Notes: a model not told the origin generated them from the letters alone. DNA of 64,000 nt from Streptomyces goshikiensis (GCF_014650555.1 NZ_BMVE01000003.1:558001-622000), one strand, 5' to 3'. Shown: positions 26,164 through 35,348, counted from the first letter of the stretch. Numbers and translations are program-made.

Positions 26164-27480
26164 TTACTTGACCAGCGTCTTCCACTCCGGTGCCTGCGCG
26201 GGGTCGAGCGAGCGCAGCCGGGCCAGGACCGCCGGGTCCTGGACGTCGAGCCAGTCGGCCAGCTCCCGGAACGACACGCAGCGCACTTCGTCGCGCGTGC
26301 AGACGTCCTTCATGAACTCCTCGACGGCCTTCATGTAGATGCCGCCGTTCCAGTCCTCGAAGTGGTTGCCGATGTACATCGGCGCCCGGCTCCCGCTGAA
26401 GACGCGGTTGAAGCCGTTCAGGTACGACTTCTGGGTCTGTTCGAGCCAGGCCGGGTACTTCGCCGGGTCGCCCTTGGTGCTGTCACCGGACTGGTTGAAG
26501 AGAAAGTTGAAGTCCATGGAGAGGACTTGCTTCTCTTTGCCCTGCAAAGGGACGAGTTGCAGCGGAAAGTTCCAAATGTCGTTCTGCTTGGACGGCCACA
26601 GCTGGAAGTCTCCCGAGGAGCTCGCGTCGTAGCGCCAGCCGTAGGGCTTGATCGCGGTGATCAGGTTCTTCTGGCCCTCAAGGCAGGGGGCGCGGCCGCC
26701 TACGAACTCCCGGTCCGGGTCGAACGGCAGGGGCGCCTCGCCCGAGAAGCCGGTGTTGGTCTTCCAGTTCTTCACGAACGAGTAGGTCTGGTCTATCTCG
26801 CTCTTCCACTCCTCGGGGCTCCAGTCGTCGCCGCCCTTGGGTCCGCAGAAGTGGCCGTTGAAGTGCGAGCCGATCTCGTTGCCGTCGGTCCAGGCGCCCC
26901 GCAGCTGCTCCAGTGTGGTCTTCACGTGGGGGACGGTCGGGTAAGAGATGGCGGCCGAGCCCTGGCTGTGCTGCGGCGGGCTGTACAGCATCCGCTTGCT
27001 CTCGGGCAGCAGGTAGATGCCCGTGAGGAAGAAGGTCATGTGGGCCTTGTTCTCGCGGGCCACCTCGCGGAAGTGCGAGAACAGGTGGTCGTCGCCTTCG
27101 AGCGCGCCGTCCCACGAGAACACCACGAACTGCGGCGGCTTCTCGCCGGGCTTCAGCTTCTCGGGCTTGAGCTGGCCCGGCTGCGGCCCGGTGTACGAGG
27201 TGGAGCCGTCGCCCAGTACGTGGGTCTTGCCGTCCCAGGGCTTCTCGTTGGCCTTCGCGCCCTTGCCGTTGGCGGCCGTGGCGCCGGAGGCGGCCTTTTT
27301 GTCGCCCTTGTCCCCCGGGGAGTCGTCGGGTCCGAAGGCGTAGGCGGTGACGGCGGTCGCGCTCACGGCTATCAGGCCGACACCGATCCCGATGCGCAGG
27401 CGCTTGCGGTTCCGGGCCTCCTTGGCAGCCTTGCGGGCGGCCCGGGACTCCGTCCGAGCGTGCGGTGCCTCTTCGGCCAT
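26164..27480 (-). CDS. Membrane-anchored polysaccharide deacetylase-like protein
   Basis: A 438-residue protein with a charged N terminus (SRAARKAAKEARNRKRLRIGI), one membrane anchor (IGVGLIAVSATAVTAYAFG) and an extracellular NodB-like domain. The readable motifs are VVFSWDGALEGDD (in place of TFDDG), the His pair HFNGH in EIGSHFNGHF, GGRAPCLEGQ (RxP) and IGNHFEDWNG near the C terminus. The likely role is extracellular deacetylation of peptidoglycan or a glycopolymer. The first motif has only one of the two usual Asp residues, so activity is not certain. The ATG at 27480 or a GTG one codon earlier, both behind GGGAGG, is the start. Confidence 0.8.
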   Translation of the reverse strand: MAEEAPHARTESRAARKAAKEARNRKRLRIGIGVGLIAVSATAVTAYAFGPDDSPGDKGDKKAASGATAANGKGAKANEKPWDGKTHVLGDGSTSYTGPQPGQLKPEKLKPGEKPPQFVVFSWDGALEGDDHLFSHFREVARENKAHMTFFLTGIYLLPESKRMLYSPPQHSQGSAAISYPTVPHVKTTLEQLRGAWTDGNEIGSHFNGHFCGPKGGDDWSPEEWKSEIDQTYSFVKNWKTNTGFSGEAPLPFDPDREFVGGRAPCLEGQKNLITAIKPYGWRYDASSSGDFQLWPSKQNDIWNFPLQLVPLQGKEKQVLSMDFNFLFNQSGDSTKGDPAKYPAWLEQTQKSYLNGFNRVFSGSRAPMYIGNHFEDWNGGIYMKAVEEFMKDVCTRDEVRCVSFRELADWLDVQDPAVLARLRSLDPAQAPEWKTLVK

Positions 27481-27775
27481 CACCGTTGCCTCCCCCTTCG
27501 GTCACCGCAGCACCGTCGTGCATGGATGGTTCGTACGAATATAGAACGTGTTGGCACGCTCGTCGCACCCTGGTCCCCATTGCGTTCTCAGGTCACAGCA
27601 GACTCACAGGACGAGCTGATGGGCGGGGGTGTGGCGGGGCTCGGCCGGCCCCTCTCCAGAGGGGGGACAAAACACCCCATCGGTGTCCGCTGAGAGAACG
27701 GACCCACGTAGTCCGCAACTTGTGCGAAGATTCCGTCCCCCCGGTCCGTGTGGACCGGTGACAAGGGGAACTATT
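27481..27775. other. Divergent promoter region, 295 bases
   Basis: The stretch separates the deacetylase-like gene (leftward) from the Amidase_6 gene (rightward). It is relatively AT-rich around 27530-27560. No convincing -35/-10 pair or gene was found. The AAGGGGAA site for the rightward gene is at 27763-27770. Confidence 0.5.
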
Positions 27776-28924
27776 GTGATACCCAGAAGGTTCATACCCG
27801 CCGCCATCGGCGTGGTGGTGGCCACCGCGGTCGCAACGGCCGTATTTCTGCCCTCTGCCACCGCGACCAGCGCCAATGCGCCGCACGCGGCGGACAAGGC
27901 GACCGCCGACGCCTTCGGGCGCATAGCCGACGACGTGCTCTCGCGGCGCACCCAGGCTCTCGTGGAGGACCGGCCCAAGCACCGCGCCCCCACCGCGGGC
28001 TCGGGCGCCGTCAAGACGCGGATGTCGAGCGAGGTGGCCCGCGGCGAGGAGACGGCGGTGTCCTCGCTCCGCTCCCGCAAGACGCGGCTCAGGGACCTCG
28101 GCGAGGCCTACAGTGACGCGGACACCCGCGTGACCGTGGACAAGGCCACGGTCACCAACGGGAAGGCCACCGTCCAGGTCACCGAGGAAACCACCCTCAC
28201 CTACAAGAAGCTCCGCGGCGACGAGCCGTCGTCCACGGGCTTCCGCACGCGGTACGAGATGAACCTCGTCAGCAAGCGTGGGGGCAACTGGGAACTGACC
28301 TCGATCAAGTCCCAGGAGAACGGCCCGGTAGCGGTCAACGAGCCGACCGTGGCCAAGGCCGCGGTCGTCTCGGACGACGGCCAGACCTACCCGGACGGCA
28401 CCCCGGCGTCGACCAAGTACCCCGCTCCGGCGAAGCCCAAGGCGAAGAACACGGGCTACGACTACGCCGCCATGGCGGCGTACGCGGAGAAGTACTGGAA
28501 GAACTACAACCCCGCGTACCGGACGTTCAACGGGGGTGGCGGTGACTGCACCAACTTCATCAGCCAGTCCCTGAAGGCCGGTGGCTGGCAGAACGTCTCC
28601 GGTACCACCAGCGACTACCGCAACTGGTGGTACAGCGGTTCCCAGCAGACCGACTCCTGGGTCGGCGCGAACGAGTGGGCCTGGTTCACCAACTCGAACA
28701 AGCGGGCCGCCAACCTGGCCAACGTCTACCAGCTGGATGTCGGCGACATCCTCCAGGTGGACTTCAACCGGGACGGGTCCAAGGACCACTCGATGATCGT
28801 TACGTACCGGAGCAGCGCGGGGATCCCTTACCTCACGTACCACTCCACCAACACGTACCGAAAGTCGCTGGCGAGCATCATCGCCTCGTACCCGGACGCG
28901 GTGTACTTCGCCTACCGCACCTGA
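27776..28924 (+). CDS. Secreted Amidase_6-domain protein
   Basis: A 382-residue secreted protein starting at a GTG (AAGGGGAA eight bases ahead) with signal peptide VIPRRFIPAAIGVVVATAVATAVFLPSATA. A 190-residue beta-rich region follows, then a C-terminal putative amidase domain: YDYAAMAAYAEKYWKNYNPAY, GGDCTNFISQSLKAGGW (catalytic Cys), WWYSG, DVGDILQVDF and DHSMIVTYR (catalytic His). Such proteins are thought to cut cell-wall peptides or amides. It stands next to other envelope genes and ends at an intrinsic terminator. Confidence 0.88.
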   Translation: MIPRRFIPAAIGVVVATAVATAVFLPSATATSANAPHAADKATADAFGRIADDVLSRRTQALVEDRPKHRAPTAGSGAVKTRMSSEVARGEETAVSSLRSRKTRLRDLGEAYSDADTRVTVDKATVTNGKATVQVTEETTLTYKKLRGDEPSSTGFRTRYEMNLVSKRGGNWELTSIKSQENGPVAVNEPTVAKAAVVSDDGQTYPDGTPASTKYPAPAKPKAKNTGYDYAAMAAYAEKYWKNYNPAYRTFNGGGGDCTNFISQSLKAGGWQNVSGTTSDYRNWWYSGSQQTDSWVGANEWAWFTNSNKRAANLANVYQLDVGDILQVDFNRDGSKDHSMIVTYRSSAGIPYLTYHSTNTYRKSLASIIASYPDAVYFAYRT

Positions 28925-28930
28925 CGGGTG

Positions 28931-28968
28931 AGCCCGGCGGACCGGCCCAGCCGGCCCGCCGGGCTTTT
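28931..28968 (+). terminator. Intrinsic terminator with T run
   Basis: AGCCCGGCGG-A-CCGG at 28931-28945 pairs with CCGG-C-CCGCCGGGCT at 28951-28965 and is followed by TTTT, directly after the Amidase_6 gene. Confidence 0.85.
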
Positions 28969-29089
28969 CGTTTCCCCCTCCGCGAAGCTCTGGACTTCCT
29001 CAAGTGGGGTTCCGCGCCTGTGCCCGCGAGGCACACCCTTTCCACGGGCACCGAAGGTGCCACCGGGAGAGCGGAACGGGGGTGGAGGC

Positions 29090-29260
29090 ATGCATTTCCT
29101 GATGATCGTGGGACTCATCGTCCTCATCGGGATCGGATCGCTGCTTCGCGCCGGCGGGGGCGGGTCGTCCCGCAAGCGGCGACGCGGCGGCTCGTGGGGG
29201 AGCGGCAGCAGCGGCGGCGGCTTCGGCTGCGGCTCGTCCTGCGGCGGCGGAGGCGACTGA
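29090..29260 (+). CDS. Tiny Gly/Ser/Cys-rich membrane protein
   Basis: A 56-residue protein: one transmembrane helix (MHFLMIVGLIVLIGIGSLL), a basic patch (SSRKRRRGG) and a Gly/Ser tail ending in GFGCGSSCGGGGD with two cysteines. Basic residues after the helix predict an out-to-in single-pass protein with a flexible cytoplasmic tail. The ribosome binding site is close to the first ATG, so MIVGL four codons in may be the true start. Function unknown; similar Gly/Ser-rich tails occur on TPM-domain membrane proteins. Confidence 0.55.
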   Translation: MHFLMIVGLIVLIGIGSLLRAGGGGSSRKRRRGGSWGSGSSGGGFGCGSSCGGGGD

Positions 29261-29292
29261 CCCCACGGGTGCCGGGAGAGGGCTCCGCTCGC

Positions 29293-30600
29293 TCAGCGCG
29301 CCCAGCGCCGCAGTACGGCGGTGGCTCGCCCGGCGTCGGCCGGGCGCAGGCCGGCGATGGAGATGTGGTGGTCCCCCTGGGGCGCCTCGAAGACGTACGA
29401 GTCGCGGGAGCCCGCGCCCAGCCGGAACGGCTCGGCGACCGCCACGTCGTTCTCGCCGTTGACGAACATGAGCGAGCTCCCCTGCCGGCGGACCCAGCGG
29501 TCGATGTCCGCCATCGCACCGGGCTCGAAGGTCATCGGGATGTCCCGCGGCACGTACGAGCGGACCTCCTGGACGCCCGGGTGGCGCAGCAGCCCCTCCA
29601 AGTGCGGGGCGGAGAACTGCGCGTACCCGAGCTGTGTGCCCAGCTGGTGGAAGTACGGGGTGAACTCTTCGAGCGACTGGTCGGTGTAGACGGGGAGCAG
29701 GGTCACCCCCGCGATCCACGCGTAGAGGGTGTCGTCCGACGCGTCGGCGGCCGGTATGGAAGCGCAGCCGCCCGCCGACTGGTGCATCCAGAACATCATC
29801 GGCAGCCTCAGCACGGCGAGTTCGAACGCGCGGTCCGTGCTGCCGATGGTCCGGAAGGTGCCCTTCTCCTGTTCCGCCCACCGCCCGTACCGCTCCGTCA
29901 TGGCCTCCCGCCGCAGCAGTGCCTGCCGCTGGGCCGACTTGAGGGCGGCTCGGCACTCGGCGGTGCCCACTTCCTCAAGACGGGCGTCGTAGGCGCTGTC
30001 GTCCCGGTCGTCGACGTTGTTGGGCGCGGCGTAGGCCACCGTGCCGACCACGTCCTGCGGATAGAAACGGCGGTGGTAGACCGCGGTCATCCCGCCCTTG
30101 CTTCCCCCGGTCGATATCCACGGCCCCCGGTACAGCGTCTTGAGCGCGGTGATCAGGCGGTGGTGGTCGCTCGCCGCCTGCCAGATCGTGAGCGTGGACC
30201 AGTCCGGGGCAGCCGGCCGCGACGTCCCGAAGAACCGCTGCTCGGTGGTGATCTGATTGGAGTCGAGCAAGACGGACGGTTCTGCCGGCCGCTGCGGCGA
30301 CGACCCCAGGTCGTACCCACCGGAGTACAGCACCATCGGGCGGTCGAAGGACTTGTGCACCAGCGTCAGCCGCTGCTCGAACGAGCCCCGGCCGGGACGG
30401 TGGTGGTCGGCGGGCTGGCGGAAGGCGAGGTCGAGGACGGTCTGCCCCGGCGCGCCGGGCCGCTCGGCGAGCAGGCGCAGGCCCGGCACCGCCGCGACGC
30501 GGGCCCTGATGTCATCGCCCGCCGGCTGCGCCAGCACCGGAGCGGTCATTCCCGTCACCGACAGCAGCACTACCACGACCACCGTGAGCAGCCGTCTCAT
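29293..30600 (-). CDS. Secreted S37-type (PS-10) aminopeptidase
   Basis: A 435-residue secreted serine peptidase with signal peptide MRRLLTVVVVVLLSVTGMTAPVLA. It has an alpha/beta hydrolase core: the nucleophile elbow STGGSKGGMTAVYHRRFYP, a MFVNGENDVAVAEP segment supplying the acidic residue and APQGDHHISIAG near the end for the histidine. The pattern matches the PS-10/S37 family of Streptomyces tripeptidyl aminopeptidases. An upstream in-frame ATG at 30612 sits only one base from GGAGG, so the second ATG is preferred. A cluster of CTGCGCAAG repeats lies upstream. Confidence 0.85.
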   Translation of the reverse strand: MRRLLTVVVVVLLSVTGMTAPVLAQPAGDDIRARVAAVPGLRLLAERPGAPGQTVLDLAFRQPADHHRPGRGSFEQRLTLVHKSFDRPMVLYSGGYDLGSSPQRPAEPSVLLDSNQITTEQRFFGTSRPAAPDWSTLTIWQAASDHHRLITALKTLYRGPWISTGGSKGGMTAVYHRRFYPQDVVGTVAYAAPNNVDDRDDSAYDARLEEVGTAECRAALKSAQRQALLRREAMTERYGRWAEQEKGTFRTIGSTDRAFELAVLRLPMMFWMHQSAGGCASIPAADASDDTLYAWIAGVTLLPVYTDQSLEEFTPYFHQLGTQLGYAQFSAPHLEGLLRHPGVQEVRSYVPRDIPMTFEPGAMADIDRWVRRQGSSLMFVNGENDVAVAEPFRLGAGSRDSYVFEAPQGDHHISIAGLRPADAGRATAVLRRWAR

Positions 30601-30700
30601 CGTGTTTTCCATACCTCCAGGCAACCGCACCCGAAGGGCCGGGGGATCCCCCGAGCGAGGATGGCGTCTCCCTCCCATGGGGGAAGACATACCGCGTCCG

Positions 30701-30752
30701 CTGCGCAAGTGGCGCTGGGCCAAGGGGTGCTGCGCAAGCGACGCTGCGCAAG
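30701..30752. repeat. Short tandem repeats of CTGCGCAAG upstream of the S37 peptidase
   Basis: CTGCGCAAG occurs exactly at 30701, 30730 and 30744, with a degenerate copy CTGGGCCAAG at 30715, giving a period of about 14-15 bases. They lie between the PP2C stop (30768) and the peptidase start (30600). They could be regulator sites or relics of coding sequence. Confidence 0.6.
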
Positions 30753-30767
30753 CGGCGCGGAGCCCGG

Positions 30768-31979
30768 TCAGGGCGGGGGCGGACGGCGCCGCGGCCGGGC
30801 GGCGAGCACCGCCACGTCGTCCTCCGCGTGGCGGGCGTCGAGGCCCGCCACCACGGCGTCCACCAGCGCCTCCACCCCCGCCCCCACCGGCAGCCGCAGC
30901 CCCGCCAGCCGGGCCAGCGACACGTCGATGTCCTCGCCCCGCCGCTCCACCAGGCCGTCGGTGAACATCAGCAGGGTCTCCTGCGGCGTGATCCCCCGGG
31001 TGACGGCCTCGTACCCGCCCACCCCGGTACCCAGCGGCGGCCCGACGGGCACGTCGATCAAGGCGGCCGAGCCGTCCGCCCCGAAGACCGCCGGCGGCAG
31101 GTGCCCGGCGCTGGCGAACATCGCGACCCCGCGCGCGGGGTCGATCCGTACCAGCAGACAGGTCGCGGGGCGCCGGGCCGGGTCCTCGGCGACCAGGGCG
31201 TCCAGCTGGCGCAGCACGCGGTGCGGGGCGAGGTCCGTCGAGGCGACGTCCCGGAGGGTCGAGCGGTACGCGTTCATGTCCACCGCGGCGTCGAGCCCGT
31301 GGCCCATCACGTCCCCTACCACCAGCAGGGTGCGGCCGAAGTGCAGCCGGACCGTCTCGAACCAGTCCCCGCCCACCAGCGCCCGGTGGCCGGCCGGCAG
31401 GTAGCGGCTGGCGGTCTCCAGATTCGGATGCGGCCGGACCGGCTCCGCCACCAGTGCCCGCTGCAGATGGAGCATGGTGTCCTCCGAGGCCGCCAGCTGC
31501 CGGGCATGGCCGAGGTGCACCGCCGCCAGCCGGGCCGCGAAATGGATCGTCGCCGCCTCGTGGTCGCTGAACCCCCGGCCGGCCCGGACGGCGACCACCG
31601 CGCCGTAGAACCGGTCCCGGGCCAGCAGCGGGACCGAGACGGCGTGCACCCGGACACCGCCGGCGAGCACCGCCCACTCGGACAGCGGATGCCCGCCGTC
31701 CACCGCCCGTACCGAGGGCGCCACATCGCCCACCGCCGGCAGCAGCCCGGCCGCCCCGGCCACCACCACCCGGCTCCACCCGCCGCCGTCCGTCCACAGA
31801 TCCACCCCGACGGCGTCGCACAGGGTCCGGAACAGGAACCCGGCCAGCTCTTCGCAGGTGGTGGCCTCGTCGAGCGAGGTCCCCACCTGTTCGGCAGCGG
31901 CCTCCATCGCCCGGAGCCGTGCCAGCAGCGCCTCGTGACCCCCGGTCGGTCCCCTGGACCTCCCGTCATGCTCCGACAA
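30768..31979 (-). CDS. GAF-PP2C (SpoIIE-type) serine/threonine phosphatase
   Basis: A 403-residue protein with an N-terminal GAF-like sensor ([18 protein letters not shown] to [17 protein letters not shown]) and a PP2C/SpoIIE phosphatase domain. The motifs are [58 protein letters not shown] and [11 protein letters not shown]. The metal-binding aspartates are retained. It should remove phosphate from a STAS anti-anti-sigma factor and so release a sigma factor. Smaller than the ANTAR-containing phosphatase at 6806, it may sense a different signal. Confidence 0.9.
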   Translation of the reverse strand: MSEHDGRSRGPTGGHEALLARLRAMEAAAEQVGTSLDEATTCEELAGFLFRTLCDAVGVDLWTDGGGWSRVVVAGAAGLLPAVGDVAPSVRAVDGGHPLSEWAVLAGGVRVHAVSVPLLARDRFYGAVVAVRAGRGFSDHEAATIHFAARLAAVHLGHARQLAASEDTMLHLQRALVAEPVRPHPNLETASRYLPAGHRALVGGDWFETVRLHFGRTLLVVGDVMGHGLDAAVDMNAYRSTLRDVASTDLAPHRVLRQLDALVAEDPARRPATCLLVRIDPARGVAMFASAGHLPPAVFGADGSAALIDVPVGPPLGTGVGGYEAVTRGITPQETLLMFTDGLVERRGEDIDVSLARLAGLRLPVGAGVEALVDAVVAGLDARHAEDDVAVLAARPRRRPPPP

Positions 31980-32088
31980 GACACCTCCCCGGCCTCAAGC
32001 CGAAGGAGCCATTCCATCAGGAGCCCCCCTCGCCCCGCGCGTCCGCCGCGCCCCTCCCGGGCACCAGCCTCGCCGGGGATCCGGGGTG

Positions 32089-32751
32089 ATGAGCCATCAT
32101 GGCCGGGTGAACGAGCCCCCGCCCACCCCCGACGGCCCCGGCGCCCCCACCGGATCCATGGCGGTGGCGCCCACACCCCGGACCGCCGTCGCATGGCTTC
32201 CCCCGGCCGGGCTCTGGCCCGCCATCCAGGACATCCGCGCCGTGCACGACCCCCAGATCCGCCGCTGGCCACCCCACGTGAACCTGGTCTTCGGCTTCGT
32301 CCCGGAGGCCGACTTCCCGGCGGCCGCCCCGCTGCTCGCCGCCCGCGCCGCCGAGCGGGAGCCGTTCGAAGCCCGCCTCAGCGGAGTGCGCGTCTTCCGG
32401 CACCGGGTGTCCGCCACCGTGTGGATCGACCCCGCCGCGGCCGGCCTCGCCCCCTGGACGGCGCTCCGCAGCGCCCTGATCGAACCGTTCCCCCGCTGCG
32501 GCGGACGCTTTCCCGCCTTCACCCCGCACCTGTCGCTGGGACGCACCCGCGATCCCCGGAGCGTGGTCGCCGAGTGCACCGCCCGCCTCGACGTCATGTC
32601 GGCGCGGGTCGAAGAGATCGTGCTGCTCTCCCGCCGCGGCGACGGCCCCATGCGGCCCCGCGCCACCATCTCCCTGGGCACGGGCGCCCTGCGCTGGCAC
32701 TCCGAAACCGACCCGGATTCATCTCGGGGGAGGAATTCAGGAGGGGAATAG
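32089..32751 (+). CDS. 2'-5' RNA ligase-like phosphoesterase
   Basis: A 220-residue 2H-phosphoesterase fold protein: [12 protein letters not shown] supplies the first His motif and [11 protein letters not shown] the second. In typical members both read HxTxxF or HxTLG; here the first is HVN and the second HLS, so the residue paired with the first histidine is altered. The family acts on 2',5'-linked or cyclic phosphates in RNA; the true substrate is unknown. The N terminus is poorly conserved, and starts between 32086 and 32158 are all possible. It is divergent from the PP2C gene. Confidence 0.8.
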   Translation: MSHHGRVNEPPPTPDGPGAPTGSMAVAPTPRTAVAWLPPAGLWPAIQDIRAVHDPQIRRWPPHVNLVFGFVPEADFPAAAPLLAARAAEREPFEARLSGVRVFRHRVSATVWIDPAAAGLAPWTALRSALIEPFPRCGGRFPAFTPHLSLGRTRDPRSVVAECTARLDVMSARVEEIVLLSRRGDGPMRPRATISLGTGALRWHSETDPDSSRGRNSGGE

Positions 32752-32833
32752 GGCGGTGGCGGAATTCTCCCGATGTCTTGCACGATCCTCCATCCACCGG
32801 TACCAAAGGACCGGCATGTGCTGGAATCGGAGC

Positions 32834-33745
32834 ATGTACCTCGACGAGCTCCGCACCCTGCTGGACCGGCACGCGCGGCCCGACTGGACCACCGACATCG
32901 ACGGAGTGCTCATCTCCAAAGTCGACAGCGAGGACCCACCGGCGCCGTCCACCTCCGGCACCGTGCTCGCCGTCATCGCCCAGGGCGCCAAGCACCTCGC
33001 GCTGGGCGACCGGGTCTACGAGTACGGAGCCGGCCAGTACCTCGTCGCATCGGTCGACCTGCCCGTCACCGGCCACTTCATCGGGGCCTCTGCCCAGCAC
33101 CCGGCGCTTGGCTTCGGGCTCACGCTGGAGCCCTCCGCCATCGCCGAACTGCTGCTGCTGGCCGGCCCCGGCGACGTGCCGCGCGCCGGCGGACAGGGCG
33201 GCGCGCTGCCCGCCATCGCCGTCAGCGACGCGCCGGGGGACCTGCTCGACGCGGTGGTACGGCTGCTGCGCCTGCTCGACGAGCCCCGAGACCGGGCGGT
33301 GCTCGCCCCGCTCGTCACGCGCGAGATCCTGTGGCGCGTGATGACCGGGGAGCAGGGCGCCCTCGTGCGCCAGCTCGGTCTCGCCGACAGCAGTCTCAGC
33401 CATGTCGCGCGGGCGGTGCGGTGGATCCGGGAGCACTACACGCAGCCATTCCGGGTGGAGGACGTGGCGCGGCTGTCCGGCATGAGCGTCTCGGCCTTCC
33501 ACCGCAACTTCCAGGCGGTGACGGCGCTGAGCCCCATCCAGTTCCAGAAGCAGATCCGGCTGCAGGAGGCCCGGCTGCTGCTGGCCGTCCACCCCCACGA
33601 CATCGCCCAGGTCGGCTACCGCGTCGGCTACGACAGCCCGTCCCAGTTCAGCCGCGAGTACCGGCGTCAGTTCGGCGCGCCGCCCAGCGAGGACGCGACC
33701 CGCCTGAGCCGCTCCGTACGGGCACCGGCGACCGTACTGCCCTGA
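32834..33745 (+). CDS. AraC-family transcriptional regulator
   Basis: A 303-residue protein starting MYLDELRTLLDRHARPDWTT. It has the N-terminal cupin-like AraC_N domain (VLAVIAQGAKHLALGDRVYEYGAGQYLVASVDLPVTGHF) and a C-terminal AraC domain with two helix-turn-helices (VEDVARLSGMSVSAFHRNFQAVTALSPIQFQK and IAQVGYRVGYDSPSQFSREYRRQFG). Regulators of this subfamily usually activate a neighbouring reductase gene; here that is the SDR at 33882. GGAATTC-type elements lie upstream of both genes. Confidence 0.92.
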   Translation: MYLDELRTLLDRHARPDWTTDIDGVLISKVDSEDPPAPSTSGTVLAVIAQGAKHLALGDRVYEYGAGQYLVASVDLPVTGHFIGASAQHPALGFGLTLEPSAIAELLLLAGPGDVPRAGGQGGALPAIAVSDAPGDLLDAVVRLLRLLDEPRDRAVLAPLVTREILWRVMTGEQGALVRQLGLADSSLSHVARAVRWIREHYTQPFRVEDVARLSGMSVSAFHRNFQAVTALSPIQFQKQIRLQEARLLLAVHPHDIAQVGYRVGYDSPSQFSREYRRQFGAPPSEDATRLSRSVRAPATVLP

Positions 33746-33840
33746 AGGTCTCCAGAAGAGCAGGATCGTGCAAGGGAAGAAGAGAATTCGTCTTTTATCC
33801 GTGCCGGCCGGAGTGCTTCCATAAAGGGGTCATATTCCGA

Positions 33841-33858
33841 GGGGAATTCGAATTCCCC
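33841..33858. promoter_or_regulatory. Perfect 18-base palindrome upstream of the SDR gene
   Basis: GGGGAATTC is followed by its exact complement GAATTCCCC, 23 bases before the SDR start at 33882. GAATTC cores also occur at about 33784 and before the AraC gene near 32730 and 32761, so the AraC regulator may recognise them. Confidence 0.5.
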
Positions 33859-33881
33859 GCCCCTTTTCCAGGAGGCACGTC

Positions 33882-34640
33882 ATGAAGGTCGCCATCGTCA
33901 CGGGAGCCAGCTCCGGCATCGGGCAGGGCGCTGCGGTCGCCATCGCGAAGCGCGGGGTGGGAGTGATCCTGACCTACGGCGCCAACCGGCAAGGCGCCCT
34001 GGACACGGTGGCCGCGATCGAGAAGGAGGGGGGAACCGCCGTCGCGCTGCCGCTGGACGTGGGCGAGACCGCGGGTTTCCCGGCCTTCCGCGCCTCCGTG
34101 GCCGACGCGCTGCGCGGCACCTGGCAGCGGGACACCTTCGACCACCTGGTCAACAACGCCGGGTTCGGGCAGATGTCGATGTTCGAGGACACGACGGAGG
34201 AGCTGTTCGACAAGTTCATGAGGGTGCTGCTCAAGGGGCCGTACTTCCTGACGCAGACGCTGCTGCCGCTGATGGCGGACGGCGGCGCCGTCGTCAACGT
34301 CACCAGCAACTCCGCGCTGAGCACCGGCGTGGAGGCGGGCTACTCGGCCTACGCGACGATGAAGGGCGGCCTGACGGTGCTGACCCGGTACATGGCCAAG
34401 GAGTTCAGCCGGCGCGGCATCCGCGTCAACGCCGTCGCGCCGGGCTCGACCCGGACCCGGATCTCGGACGACGCCTTCGAGCGGTTCCCCGAGGTCATCG
34501 AGCCGATCGAGGCCAAGACGGCGTTCGGCCGGGTCGGTGAACCGGAGGACATCGGCATGATGATCGCCACCCTCGTGTCCGAGGAGAGCCGCTGGATCAC
34601 CGCGCAGAGCATCGAGGTGTCCGGCGGCTACGGGCTCTAG
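33882..34640 (+). CDS. Short-chain dehydrogenase/reductase
   Basis: A 252-residue classical SDR. The NAD(P)-binding TGASSGIG is at residues 7-14, NNAGFG in the middle, Ser in NVTSNSALST, and YxxxK in YATMKGG, with the closing IEVSGGYGL. All catalytic residues are present. The oxidoreductase substrate is unknown. The gene follows the AraC regulator by 136 bases and probably answers to it. Its stop codon overlaps that of the convergent TetR gene. Confidence 0.93.
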   Translation: MKVAIVTGASSGIGQGAAVAIAKRGVGVILTYGANRQGALDTVAAIEKEGGTAVALPLDVGETAGFPAFRASVADALRGTWQRDTFDHLVNNAGFGQMSMFEDTTEELFDKFMRVLLKGPYFLTQTLLPLMADGGAVVNVTSNSALSTGVEAGYSAYATMKGGLTVLTRYMAKEFSRRGIRVNAVAPGSTRTRISDDAFERFPEVIEPIEAKTAFGRVGEPEDIGMMIATLVSEESRWITAQSIEVSGGYGL

Positions 34641-35257
34641 GAGGTCCCGCCTGCGGCCTCGCGGTCGCGGTCGCGGTCGCCCAGGACCCTGGCGGTGAAG
34701 GCGGCGAGTTCGGCGCGCAGCCGCTCGCGCGGGGTGTCGCGTGCGCCCGCGAGGTGTTCGACGAGGTCGGCGCGGGTGGCGGCGAGCAGGGCGTGCGCGG
34801 TGAAGTCGCTCTCGCTCCCGGAGAGTCCGGGGATCTGCTCCAGCAGCGTCCGGAGCGTCGTGTGCCAGCTCCCGTAGTGCCCCGCCCGGTAGGGGCTGCT
34901 GCCGCCGGAGCCCTCCAGGGCGAGGGCGAGGTGTCGGTTGTCGTACTTGAAGCACAGGATCGCGTCGAGCAGCGCGGGCACCCGCAGCAGCGGCGCGGTG
35001 CCGGGACCCAGGGGCGGCGGACCGGTCTCGACGGCCTCCCGCACCGGCTCCAGCCGCGCTTCGACCAGCGCCCCGATGAGGCCGCCCCGGTCGCCGAAGG
35101 CGCGGAAGAGGGTGGCCTTGCCGACCCCGGCGGCCGCGGCGATGTCGGCCATGGTGACGGCCTCGGGGCTCTCGCAGTGGGCGAACAGGTCGTCGGCCGC
35201 CTCGAAGACGGCCGCCTTGTTGCGGGCGGCGTCCTTACGGGGCTTGCGTTCGGTCAT
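34637..35257 (-). CDS. TetR-family transcriptional repressor
   Basis: A 206-residue TetR regulator: DLFAHCESPEAVTMADIAAAAGVGKATLFRAFGDRGGLIGALVEARL is the DNA-binding domain; the C-terminal ligand domain is helical. The ATG at 35257 has GGAGGAG six bases ahead; the frame continues upstream but crosses the operator region. It is divergent from the SnoaL-like/NmrA-like operon and two nearly identical 21-base operators lie between, so it almost certainly represses both directions. The ligand is unknown. The C terminus has a short Asp-Arg repeat (GDRDRDREA). Confidence 0.93.
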   Translation of the reverse strand: MTERKPRKDAARNKAAVFEAADDLFAHCESPEAVTMADIAAAAGVGKATLFRAFGDRGGLIGALVEARLEPVREAVETGPPPLGPGTAPLLRVPALLDAILCFKYDNRHLALALEGSGGSSPYRAGHYGSWHTTLRTLLEQIPGLSGSESDFTAHALLAATRADLVEHLAGARDTPRERLRAELAAFTARVLGDRDRDREAAGGTS

Positions 35258-35275
35258 GCCACTCCTCCAGTTGCA

Positions 35276-35329
35276 AAGCGGACCCGGGGTCCGTATCGTC
35301 GACATCCGAAGCGGACCGCTGGTCCGTAT
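35276..35329. promoter_or_regulatory. Duplicated TetR operators
   Basis: Two copies of AAGCGGACC, three variable bases, then GGTCCGTAT, at 35276-35296 and 35309-35329, 33 bases apart (three helical turns). Each contains a CGGACC/GGTCCG dyad. TATTCT at 35327 may be the -10 box of the rightward operon, overlapping the second site. Confidence 0.85.
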
Positions 35330-35348
35330 TCTATGGGACGGAGCACTC

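Noticed and set aside
29090..29260. Lanthipeptide or other RiPP precursor
   Set aside because: The peptide has a membrane helix instead of a leader, and no modifying enzyme is nearby.
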